NCBI GenBank assembly: GCA_049515555.1
Contig: JBEKTY010000131.1
Coordinates: 1-23,526, forward strand
Length of the DNA: 23,526 nucleotides
Origin: JBEKTY01 sp049515555
GTDB lineage: Bacteria > Planctomycetota > Planctomycetia > Pirellulales > Thermoguttaceae
Reading direction: 5' to 3'
Shown: positions 15,531 through 22,521 of the stretch, piece after piece
Numbering within the stretch: the stretch's first letter is position 1
Layout: each line of letters opens with the position of its first letter
Program-made: the position numbers and the translations under genes
Notes under the pieces: generated by a model
The model's input: the letters and a program-made list of their open reading frames with translations, nothing else
What the model was told of the DNA's origin: nothing
Database searches by the model: none

Positions 15531-15643
15531 CGTGCGGACGGCACAGTAGCCGTTCACGGTATGAAGAGTAGCAGGCACACGCCGTGTGCCGTCCGCTGAA
15601 GCGGAAAAAGCGTGGCGGACGGCACACGGCGTGTGCCTGCTAC
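15501..15643. repeat. GGCACAC-family repeats after mobB, with a 29-bp perfect hairpin
   Basis: The copy at 15501-15532 overlaps the mobB stop. Two further copies at 15568-15596 and 15615-15643 are exact reverse complements over 29 bp with an 18-base loop, starting GTAGCAGGCACACGCCGTGT. Such a stem would form a strong hairpin in RNA and might end or protect the mobB transcript, but no U-tract follows. The rest of the 268-bp gap to the next gene holds no gene; TATACT at 15702-15707 is a possible -10 box without a convincing -35. Confidence 0.88.
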
Positions 15644-15798
15644 ATTGGAAGCCCGTATTTACGATTTTGCTTAGCGCTCGCCTGGCAGGCGCGCGGCGCG
15701 GTATACTCAGCTTCGGCGGCCGAAAGACCCGTGGCGAACCAGGCCAATCCCGATCGGCGGGACTCGCCGCGCCCCTTGCACCCCACAACGAGCCGACC

Positions 15799-17886
15799 AT
15801 GAAACGCGCAACGTGCTACTGGTGTGTGGGGCTGTTGGCCGCGGCAGGCGCGGCCGCGGCCCAGGCGGCAATGGCCCGGGCAGACGAGCAGTGGTTTGCG
15901 CCCTGCCAGGGCGTGGCCGACTACCGGCCCAAGGGGCCCAGCCATTGCTTCCGCCAGTTCAATCTGGACTGGAGCTGGGTGGGCCGGCGGCCGGAGCAGC
16001 TCCCCGAGCTGTTGAGCCGGGCCGACCCGGCGGCGTATGCCGAGTTCCTCTACCAGTCGCATTGCGACGGCGTGGTCGTCATGGCCGTGCCGCATCACGG
16101 CTACTGCACCTACGCCACCCGCGTGGGAACGCGCTTTCCCGGGATGCAGGGCGATTGGTTCGGCCGCACGATCGAGGAGCTGCACCGGCGGCGGATCGCG
16201 GCCTTCGGGTACGTAACGCTCAACTGGAACTGGAAGTACCTGCGGGCAAACGTGGGCCGCGATTTTATCCAGGGCGCACCGGCCGCCGACGGCCTGTTCC
16301 CCCCTGCCGCACGCATCTGCCTGAATGCCCCCGGCTACCTGGAGCTGGTTGAATCCTATACCCGCGAGGTGTTGGAGCAGTATCCCGTCGACGGCATGCG
16401 GTGGGACATCCTGCATTCGGCCAAGGGCTGCACCTGCCCGGGGTGCCGGCAACGCTTCCGCGAGCTGTACGGCCGCGAGCTGGGCCGCTGGTCGGACTGG
16501 GACGAGCGGCGGCAGATGGATTTCTATCTGGCCACCACCCGCCGGGTCGTCGAGCGATTGCACGCCCTGTGCAAGCGGATCAAGCCCGGGTTGGAGATCT
16601 GGCAGAACGGGCTACAGAGCTACGCCGACAACGATCTGACCGTGGGCCGGCAAATGGACCTGGCCTATAACGAGTATGGCGACCCGTTCCGGCTGCTGCT
16701 GCTCCGCGGCGTAATGAACAAGGCGGCGGCGATCAACGGGCTGATGAACGAGTCGCCGGCGGGGGCCCCGCTGGATCGGGCCGCCTTCCGGCTGTGCCTG
16801 GCGCTGGGCGGCCGCTGCTATTCGTACCACGGCCACCTGCACACCGATCCCCGCACGGCCTTGCCCGACGAACTGATTACGGCCTGGCACCGCCGGCAGT
16901 TGGCGCCCTGTTATGCGATGGTGGCCCAGATCGAGCCGTGGCTGATCGCCGCCCGGCCGGTCGCGCCGGTGGCCGTGGTCTATTGCGAAAACACCCGCTA
17001 TCGCTTCCCGCACTACGACCGGGCTTCCTATGTCGAGCCGATGGAGAGGTTGACCCGTGCGGCCTTGGCGCGGAGCATGCCCTTGGAATTCGTCAATGCG
17101 CTGGACTTGGCCGGCGGAAAAGGGGACTGGTCCAATTTGCCGCAGCGGCCCGGAGGGTGCTTCGCACAAATTGGACCTGTCCCCTTTTCCGCTCCCGCCC
17201 GCCGGTTGTTGCTGCTGCCGGGGACCTCCGGCCTCAGCGCGGCGGAGCTCGACGCCCTGCGGCAGTACGCCGGCCGGGGCGGCACGCTGCTGTTGGCCGG
17301 CGACGTGCTGCGGCACGACCAGCAAGGGCGCGAGCAGCCGCAGTTCGCTCTTGCCCGCGAGATGGGCCTGGTCTACGCGGGCCAGTCGGCGGCGGGCGGC
17401 GCCGCGACAATCACCGGCCGCCTGGGCGAAAGCGGGCCCCTGTCCGCGGCCACCATCAAGAGCTTCATCCGCGTCAGGCCGGAGCAGGGCCGCACGCTGC
17501 TGTGGCTCCGTCAGGCCGGCAAGGAGCATCCGCTTTTGCACGTGAACGAGTTGGGCCGGGGCCGCGTGGCCTACTTGGCGTCGCTCGACTCGGAGGCCTT
17601 GACCCTGGCCGCGATCCGCGCCTTGGCCGGCCCGCCGCCCGTCGAGGTCCAGCCCCCGCCATGCCAGGTCGTGCTGACCGAGCAAGCGGCGGAACATCGC
17701 TGGGTGCTGCACCTGATAAGCGGCGGGGAGTACACCGTGGCGGTGGCCCGGTCGCAGGTCCCGGCCGCGAAGGTCAGCCGCCAGTATCCGCCGGCGGGCT
17801 GGTCCTATCGCCTCGAGCCGACGCCGGCGGGCCTACGGATCCACGTCGGCGGCCAGGCCCAAGACCGGCTACTGGTCCTGGAGTAG
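15799..17886 (+). CDS. Secreted GHL6-type glycoside-hydrolase-like protein with GATase-like domain
   Basis: The 695-residue product begins with a signal peptide (MKRATCYWCVGLLAAAGAAA, cut near ARADEQ). Residues 40-400 resemble the TIM barrel of the hypothetical glycosyl hydrolase GHL6 family: FNLDWSW, FLYQSHCDGVVVMAVPHHGY, and D198-G-M-R-W-D203 followed by a cysteine cluster C211-T-C213-P-G-C216. Residues about 465-510 (ARRLLLLPGTSGLSAAELDA, then GGTLLLAGD) match the glutamine-amidotransferase-like domain that often follows such barrels in beta-galactosidase-like proteins. The catalytic activity of the family is not established, so glycan hydrolysis is an inference. I chose the ATG at 15799 because the signal peptide starts there; the ribosome site is weak. 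A palindromic repeat is inserted in frame at residues 440-464, at the junction of the two domains. Confidence 0.85.
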   Translation: MKRATCYWCVGLLAAAGAAAAQAAMARADEQWFAPCQGVADYRPKGPSHCFRQFNLDWSWVGRRPEQLPELLSRADPAAYAEFLYQSHCDGVVVMAVPHHGYCTYATRVGTRFPGMQGDWFGRTIEELHRRRIAAFGYVTLNWNWKYLRANVGRDFIQGAPAADGLFPPAARICLNAPGYLELVESYTREVLEQYPVDGMRWDILHSAKGCTCPGCRQRFRELYGRELGRWSDWDERRQMDFYLATTRRVVERLHALCKRIKPGLEIWQNGLQSYADNDLTVGRQMDLAYNEYGDPFRLLLLRGVMNKAAAINGLMNESPAGAPLDRAAFRLCLALGGRCYSYHGHLHTDPRTALPDELITAWHRRQLAPCYAMVAQIEPWLIAARPVAPVAVVYCENTRYRFPHYDRASYVEPMERLTRAALARSMPLEFVNALDLAGGKGDWSNLPQRPGGCFAQIGPVPFSAPARRLLLLPGTSGLSAAELDALRQYAGRGGTLLLAGDVLRHDQQGREQPQFALAREMGLVYAGQSAAGGAATITGRLGESGPLSAATIKSFIRVRPEQGRTLLWLRQAGKEHPLLHVNELGRGRVAYLASLDSEALTLAAIRALAGPPPVEVQPPPCQVVLTEQAAEHRWVLHLISGGEYTVAVARSQVPAAKVSRQYPPAGWSYRLEPTPAGLRIHVGGQAQDRLLVLE
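17115..17191. repeat. Intragenic inverted repeat in the GHL6-like gene
   Basis: The arm CGGAAAAGGGGACTGGTCCA then ATTT at 17115-17138 pairs with 17168-17191 over 24 positions with one mismatch, around a 29-base loop. It encodes the glycine/proline/aromatic stretch GKGDWSNLPQRPGGCFAQIG then PVPFS. It belongs to the AGGGGAC/GTCCCC family seen at 3181 and 6278. Its 77-bp span is not a multiple of three, yet the frame continues into the expected ARRLLLLPG strand, so extra or lost flanking bases must have restored the frame. Confidence 0.88.
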
Positions 17887-17923
17887 AAATGGGCGCCCGC
17901 TCGGCCTGGTCTTCACCAGGCAA

Positions 17924-17977
17924 ATAGGTCCTATGGGACTTATAGGTCCTATAGGACTTATAGGTCTTATACGACTC
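17924..17977. repeat. Three 18-bp tandem repeats
   Basis: Units at 17924-17941 (ATAGGTCCTATGGGACTT), 17942-17959 (ATAGGTCCTATAGGACTT) and 17960-17977 (ATAGGTCTTATACGACTC) follow one another directly. The middle unit contains the palindrome AGTCCTATAGGACT when read across the boundary. The array lies in the gap between the GHL6-like gene and the GGDEF gene and is AT-richer than its surroundings. It could be an operator array, but no regulator is adjacent. Confidence 0.8.
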
Positions 17978-18024
17978 ACGGGACGAATACGTCCGTGCCG
18001 CCCGAAGTTCTTTTGACGCAAGTC

Positions 18025-18052
18025 TTGTCGCGACCTAGGTTTTCTATATATA
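18025..18052 (+). promoter_or_regulatory. Possible promoter of the GGDEF gene
   Basis: TTGTCG at 18025-18030 is followed after 16 bases by TATATA at 18047-18052, in the only AT-rich stretch before the ATG at 18084. The boxes are imperfect, and the resulting leader would be about 25 bases, leaving only a short AGG before the start. An alternative -35, TTGACG at 18013-18018, would need too long a spacer. Confidence 0.4.
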
Positions 18053-18083
18053 TCTTGCCCTGGCCGCTCGCAGTATAGGCAGC

Positions 18084-20357
18084 ATGGCAACCGCACCCGT
18101 TCCGGACATTCAACCTGGCGTGATCTCGGCGGGCCCGCCACAGGCCGGGTCGCCCGACCTGTGGATGGCCGAGCTGGGAACGTTGCTGAAGCAGTTGGAC
18201 GGCACGCTCCCCGCGCAGGATGGGTTGGCCGGCAGCGGCACGGCGGCCGGCGACGACCAGTTGGCCAAGCGGCGGCTGGGCATCGCCGGGAGCCTGTACG
18301 CCGCGTTGCAGTGCAAGCACGAGGCGACGGCGGCGCACTCCATGCGCGTGGCCCTGACCTGTTCGGCCTGGGCCGCCACGCGTGACATGGACGAACGCGG
18401 GCGGGAGCAGCTCGAGATCGCCGCCCTGTTGCACGACGTGGGCGTTATCGGCGCGCCGGATCGCATCCTGCTGAAGCCCGGCCGGCTGGACGCCGACGAG
18501 GTGGGGGTCATGCTGCGCTCGCGGGCGATGGGCCTGGAGATCCTCCGCCGCAGTTGCTCGTCGACGGAGATCCTGGCGATCGTGGAGTACGCGACGGCGT
18601 GGTACGACGGCAGTCGCGGCCGCGGCCCGCTGTGCGGCGAGCAGCTCCCGCTGGCCGCCCGCATGATCGCCGTCGCCGAGGCCTACGACGCCATGACCTC
18701 CGACCACGTCTACCGGGCGGCCATGTCGCAGGAGCGGGCCACGGCCGAGCTGTTCCGCTGCGCCGGCACGCAATTCGATCCGCAGTTGGTCGAGCAATTC
18801 GTCGAGCTCGAGCGCGGCGACCGCACCCGGCTGTTCCAGGAAGTGGCCGACCGCTGGCTGCTGGCCCTCGATCCGCGGATGGCCAACTGCTATTGGGATT
18901 TCCAAGGCGGCTCGCCGGCCATGCTGCCCGGCATCGACCCGGTGGTGTTCCAAGCCAAGCTCCTGGAGAACATGTACGACGCCGTGATCTTCGTCGACGC
19001 GCGGGGGCAGGTCACGCTGTGGAACCACGGCGCCGAGCGGCTCACCGGCATCGCCGGCGCCAACATCCGCCAGAAGCAATGGCACCCCATGGTCCTTAAC
19101 CTCATCGACGAGAAGGGCCAGCCCATTACCGACGACGACTGCCCCGTGCTGAGCGCCATCCGCTCCGGCGTGCAATCGCTGCGGCGACTGACGCTGTGGG
19201 GGCGGAACGAGCGCTGCGTGGCGGTCGACAGCCACACCGTGCCCGTCATCGCCGATAACGGCAACACGCAGGGGGCGATCGTGCTGCTGCACGACGCCTC
19301 GTCGGAGACCTCGCTCGAGCAGCGCTGCCAGAGCCTGGCCGAAAAGGCCACCCGCGACCCGCTGACCCAGGTCGCCAACCGGGCGGAATTCGACCGCGTG
19401 CACGTGATGTTCGTCGCCGCCCATCAACAGCAGCACATCCCCTGCAGCCTGCTGATGTGCGACTTGGACAACTTCAAGGCGGTGAACGACACGCACGGAC
19501 ACCAGGCGGGAGACGAGGCGATCAAGAGCCTGGCGGCGCTGTTGAAAGGCGCCTGCCGGCCGGGCGACCTGGTGGCCCGCTACGGCGGCGAGGAGTTCGT
19601 CATGCTGTGTGCCGATTGCGACAACGCCACGGCCAGCCGCCGCGCCGAGCACGTCCGCAACGCCCTGGCGCAGATGCCCCAGCCGAAAATGGGCGATCGC
19701 ACGGTGACGGTCAGTTTCGGCGTTACCGAGGTCCAGCCCGGCGACACCCCGGAAACCATGCTCCGCCGCGCGGACCGCGCCTTGCTGACGGCCAAGCAGA
19801 ACGGCCGCAACCGGGTGGTTCAGCTCGGCACCGGGGCGTCGGCCAAGCCGGAGGAGGCCGGCGGGGGCTGGTTCCGCCACGCCGCTTCCGCCGAGCCGAC
19901 CACCCTGGTCGAGCAGACGCTGGTCACCCCTGTGCCGCTGCAGATGGCCATCGAGAAACTGCGGGGGTTCGTGGCCGATCACGAGGCGCGCATCCTCAAC
20001 ATCGACGGCAACCAGGTGCAACTGGAGATCTCCGAGCGCTCGGCCGGCCCGCTCCGCCGCCTTACCGATCGGCCCGTCATCTTCCAACTCCATCTCCGGC
20101 TGGAAGAGCAGCGGATGAACGGGAAAGGCGACAGCGGGCCCGCCGGCGGCGTGCTGCGAACCCGGATCAAGATCGCCGTCAGCCTGCGCCGCAACCGCGA
20201 CCGGCGCCGCAAAGACGTGGTGGATCGGGCCCGGCAAGTCCTCACCAGCTTCCGCTCTTATCTGATGGCAATCCCGGAAGAGCAGGACCGCGTGCCGCAG
20301 CGCGGCGCGTTGGGCAAAGTGAAGAACATCCTGCCCCCCTGGCTGGGCGGGGGATGA
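18084..20357 (+). CDS. Diguanylate cyclase with degenerate HD-GYP and PAS domains
   Basis: The 757-residue protein has three recognisable domains. Residues 60-240 follow the HD-GYP fold (LLHDVGVIGAPDRILLKPG, PLAARMIAVAEAYDAMTSD) but keep only His117-Asp118: the lysine of HDxGK is Val, and the HH and GYP motifs are replaced by EYATAWYDGSRGRGP at 168-182. Residues about 290-415 are a PAS domain (MYDAVIFVDARGQVTLWNHG). Residues about 440-590 are a GGDEF domain with an intact active site GGEEF at 501-505 and an inhibitory I-site RPGD at 492-495, so it should make c-di-GMP from GTP under product control. The last 150 residues contain a conserved-looking basic region of unknown type (RDRRRKDVVDRARQVLTSFR). 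No membrane segment is seen, so it is cytosolic. The start at 18084 has a weak AGG site. Confidence 0.92.
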   Translation: MATAPVPDIQPGVISAGPPQAGSPDLWMAELGTLLKQLDGTLPAQDGLAGSGTAAGDDQLAKRRLGIAGSLYAALQCKHEATAAHSMRVALTCSAWAATRDMDERGREQLEIAALLHDVGVIGAPDRILLKPGRLDADEVGVMLRSRAMGLEILRRSCSSTEILAIVEYATAWYDGSRGRGPLCGEQLPLAARMIAVAEAYDAMTSDHVYRAAMSQERATAELFRCAGTQFDPQLVEQFVELERGDRTRLFQEVADRWLLALDPRMANCYWDFQGGSPAMLPGIDPVVFQAKLLENMYDAVIFVDARGQVTLWNHGAERLTGIAGANIRQKQWHPMVLNLIDEKGQPITDDDCPVLSAIRSGVQSLRRLTLWGRNERCVAVDSHTVPVIADNGNTQGAIVLLHDASSETSLEQRCQSLAEKATRDPLTQVANRAEFDRVHVMFVAAHQQQHIPCSLLMCDLDNFKAVNDTHGHQAGDEAIKSLAALLKGACRPGDLVARYGGEEFVMLCADCDNATASRRAEHVRNALAQMPQPKMGDRTVTVSFGVTEVQPGDTPETMLRRADRALLTAKQNGRNRVVQLGTGASAKPEEAGGGWFRHAASAEPTTLVEQTLVTPVPLQMAIEKLRGFVADHEARILNIDGNQVQLEISERSAGPLRRLTDRPVIFQLHLRLEEQRMNGKGDSGPAGGVLRTRIKIAVSLRRNRDRRRKDVVDRARQVLTSFRSYLMAIPEEQDRVPQRGALGKVKNILPPWLGGG

Positions 20358-20393
20358 GAACAGGGGAGCAGGGGGAAAATGGACCCCGAACGG

Positions 20394-20472
20394 GGTGGCA
20401 CGTCCCTGAGCGCAGCGAAGGGCGTGGTTTCGCAGCTTCCACGCCCTTCGCAAAGCTCAGCGCCGTGCCACC
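20394..20472. repeat. 34-bp imperfect inverted repeat after the GGDEF gene
   Basis: The arms 20394-20427 (GGTGGCACGTCCCTGAGCGC onward) and 20439-20472 pair with few mismatches around an 11-base loop. The 3' ends are not followed by a T-run. The element fills part of the 413-bp gap between the GGDEF and lipoprotein genes; the rest of that gap holds a promoter at 20580 and an AT-richer leader of about 160 bases without a gene. Confidence 0.82.
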
Positions 20473-20579
20473 CGACCCGCCGGCAGTTGGCAAGGTTACG
20501 ATCAAGGCCCCCGACAACTGAATAACTGCCTCATCAACCCCAGTTTTCCCATCTTGCCAAGAAAGTTTGCACTTTGACA

Positions 20580-20607
20580 TTGACCCGACTTGGGCGGAGC
20601 CTATAAT
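20580..20607 (+). promoter_or_regulatory. Sigma-70-like promoter of the lipoprotein gene
   Basis: TTGACC at 20580-20585 and a perfect TATAAT at 20602-20607 are 16 bases apart; an overlapping TTGACA at 20574-20579 would give a 22-base spacer. The context GCGGAGCCTATAATCCG resembles the promoter at 3433 (GGGGAGGCTATAATTTT). The implied 5' leader of about 155 bases contains AAATAAATAAGAG and an AAGGA ribosome site at about 20757. Confidence 0.68.
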
Positions 20608-20770
20608 CCGCCGGAATTTCCCGGTGTCCGGTCGGACATTTTGCGGAATCCGCATAATCCGCAAGAAACAAATAAATAAGAGAATCATTTCAGTTCGATC
20701 TACACCAAAGGATTACCCCGGAGACTATCCATCTCACGGAAAAGGATGCAAGCGGTAAGGACACCAGATC

Positions 20771-22252
20771 ATGCGCAGTTCCCTGGCGTTGGGGGCGTTC
20801 TTCTTAATGACGGCCGCAGGGTTGGCCGGCTGCCAAAGCACCGGCTCGAACCCATGGTGGAATCCATTGGGCTTGGGGAGCGGCTCGTCGACTGCCTCTT
20901 CGGCGCCGGTGCGGCCGTCGGCGTCGGCCACGTCGGCCCCGGGCAGCGGCTATGCGGCGGTTAACAACCCGTCGTCCACCCCGTATACCGGCTCCCAGAC
21001 GAGCTTCACCGCGCCCAATTATTCCGGCGCGCCGAACGCTTACGGAGGCTCGCCTTCCAGCCCCTACGGCAACTCGTCTTATGGGACCAGCGCGTCGAGC
21101 CCGTACGGGACGGCGGCCTACGGGGCCACCGCATCGAGCCCGTATGGGTCGGCGGCTTCGAATCCGAACGGCTCGACCGCCGCGAGTCCGTATGGCGCAT
21201 CGCCCTACGGTTCCACGGCATCCAGCCCGTATGGCGCGGGCGCCCCGAGTGCCTATGGCTCGGCGGCCCCGAATGCTTACGGCTCGACCGCCGCGAGTCC
21301 GTATGGCGCGTCGCCCTACGGTTCCACGGCATCCAGCCCGTATGGCTCAGGCGTCCCGAGTGCCTATGGCTCGGCGGCCCCGAATGCTTACGGCTCGACC
21401 GCCGCGGGTCCGGCCGCAACGGTGGCGTCGAATCCTTACGCCAACTCGCCGTCCTATTCGTATCCGGTCACGTCCACGCCGTACTCGGCGACCCCGAATC
21501 CGTACGCTGCTTCGGCTCCCTCGGGCGGAGCGGCGGGTTCCGCGGCGGCCGGCGGCTATGCGGCCCCGCAGCAAGGATATTACGGTGGCGGTGCGGCTGC
21601 GCCGAGCCAGGCCCCGGCCAGCGGCAGCCCGTACGGCGGCACCTCATGCGGCCCGAACGGATGCACCCTGCCCGGCGGCGCCGGATCCAGCGGCGCCGGC
21701 GCCAGCGGCGGGTCGTACAACCCGAGCAGCCCTTCCGGCAATCCCATCCGCGGCGGCTCGGCCGCCAACTCGACGCCGGAGCGCTACGCGGAGGCGGATC
21801 GCTATGCCAGCAGCCCGGGCGGCAGTTCCGGCTATGGCCCGGCCGCGGCTGGAATTGTGGCCGACTCGCGGGCCGGCCTGGGGGCTTCGGTCTCGACGCC
21901 CGGCTATCCATCGGCCCCGGCTTATGGCGGTGCGGCAACCTCTGCCGCGGCCAGCGGCTACACGCCGGGCAGCAGCGGTTACACGCCCGGGGCCAATGGC
22001 TACACGCCGCCCAGCGCGGCGGCCCGGCCCGCCGGCAACCAGTACACCCCACCTGGCGTAGCTGCGCCGGCCGGCGGCAGCGATCCCAACGATCCGCCGC
22101 CCTATCGGCCGGGCAGCACCAGCACCTCGGGCGATCTGCCGCGGCGGCAGTCGGGCTCGGCTGCTCCCACTGCACCCGCCGGAACCCTCGACGCCGGCCC
22201 GGGCGTCCTCCCGGCCTCCTATACCCAGCCGACAGGCGCCGCCCGGCAGTAG
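20771..22252 (+). CDS. Low-complexity Tyr/Ser/Gly/Ala/Pro-rich lipoprotein
   Basis: The 493-residue product starts MRSSLALGAFFLMTAAGLAG with a lipobox LAGC whose cysteine is residue 21, so it should be lipid-anchored by signal peptidase II. The rest is almost entirely low complexity: SPYG, SAYG and NPYA repeats up to about residue 250, then glycine/alanine-rich sequence with one CGPNGC pair near residue 297, then GYTPG repeats (about 395-420) and a proline-rich tail. A 37-residue unit is duplicated nearly exactly. AAGGA lies nine bases before the ATG. No enzymatic domain is visible; a structural or surface-exposed role is an inference. It lies between a signalling gene and a HAD hydrolase and has its own promoter. 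Confidence 0.85.
   Translation: MRSSLALGAFFLMTAAGLAGCQSTGSNPWWNPLGLGSGSSTASSAPVRPSASATSAPGSGYAAVNNPSSTPYTGSQTSFTAPNYSGAPNAYGGSPSSPYGNSSYGTSASSPYGTAAYGATASSPYGSAASNPNGSTAASPYGASPYGSTASSPYGAGAPSAYGSAAPNAYGSTAASPYGASPYGSTASSPYGSGVPSAYGSAAPNAYGSTAAGPAATVASNPYANSPSYSYPVTSTPYSATPNPYAASAPSGGAAGSAAAGGYAAPQQGYYGGGAAAPSQAPASGSPYGGTSCGPNGCTLPGGAGSSGAGASGGSYNPSSPSGNPIRGGSAANSTPERYAEADRYASSPGGSSGYGPAAAGIVADSRAGLGASVSTPGYPSAPAYGGAATSAAASGYTPGSSGYTPGANGYTPPSAAARPAGNQYTPPGVAAPAGGSDPNDPPPYRPGSTSTSGDLPRRQSGSAAPTAPAGTLDAGPGVLPASYTQPTGAARQ
21171..21410 (+). repeat. 111-bp in-frame tandem repeat in the lipoprotein gene
   Basis: GCTCGACCGCCGCGAGTCCG recurs at 21171 and 21282, and its first part again at 21393, a period of 111 bp or 37 codons. 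The two full units differ at only a few bases (for example GCGCGGGCGCC against GCTCAGGCGTC). Each encodes GSTAASPYGASPYGSTASSP followed by YG-x-G-x-PSAYGSAAPNAY. The high nucleotide identity points to recent duplication. Confidence 0.9.
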
Positions 22253-22279
22253 GCCGGCAGTTTCGGGACGGTAACGCTG

Positions 22280-22460
22280 GGTGCCACTGCTGGCTTGTCC
22301 AGCAGTGCTTCTAACCCGGATTATTCACCAGTCGTTCGTAGTGACCGCATTCATGCGGTCCTCGACCTGTTCACACTCTCCAGACCCGATAAATCGGGTC
22401 ACTACGAGCCTCGGCGAATGATCCCGACCAACACTGCTGGGCAAGCCGGCAGCGGCACCC
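22280..22460. repeat. GTGCCACTGCTGG inverted pair split by a bipartite element
   Basis: The left arm is at 22280-22310 and the degenerate reverse-complement arm at 22431-22460 (CACTGCTGGGCAAGCCGGCA then GCGGCACCC). Between them, with only a few bases to spare on each side, sits the 112-bp bipartite element. In the pair at 210-274 the same arms are 7 bases apart. Confidence 0.82.
22315..22426. repeat. Bipartite inverted element, copy 2
   Basis: It has the same layout as the copy at 10220: outer ends CCCGGATTATTCACCA and TCGGCGAATGATCCCG, internal hairpins GACCGCATTCATGCGGTC at 22343-22360 and GACCCGATAAATCGGGTC at 22383-22400. The 39 bases from TTCACACTCTCCAGACCCGA to the CACTACGAG end are identical in both copies, while the outer parts and the bases after the first hairpin differ. 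Confidence 0.88.
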
Positions 22461-22492
22461 AATGCCGACGCAGATAAGCGGCAGCGTACTCG

Positions 22493-22521
22493 TTGCCCGC
22501 CCGCTCCGCGGCGGCTATCAT
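22493..22521 (+). promoter_or_regulatory. Possible promoter of the HAD gene, overlapping its ATG candidate
   Basis: TTGCCC at 22493-22498 and TATCAT at 22516-22521 are 17 bases apart, in a GGCGGCTATCATGG context like the other promoters here. If it is used, the ATG at 22520 would be within the -10 box and translation must start further down, for example at the GTG at 22562. Confidence 0.4.

Noticed and set aside
14839..15643. CRISPR array suggested by recurring GGCACAC palindromes
   Set aside because: Spacing is irregular, orientation alternates, a gene lies between the copies, and no cas gene is present.
15568..15643. Small structured RNA gene from the 29-bp perfect hairpin
   Set aside because: The arms are two inverted copies of a dispersed repeat and no promoter is evident; a repeat pair is the simpler explanation.
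17976..20453. A long antisense open frame (over 800 codons) opposite the GGDEF gene
   Set aside because: The plus-strand frame has clear HD, PAS and GGDEF motifs. The antisense frame has no recognisable domain and is expected from high GC codon bias.
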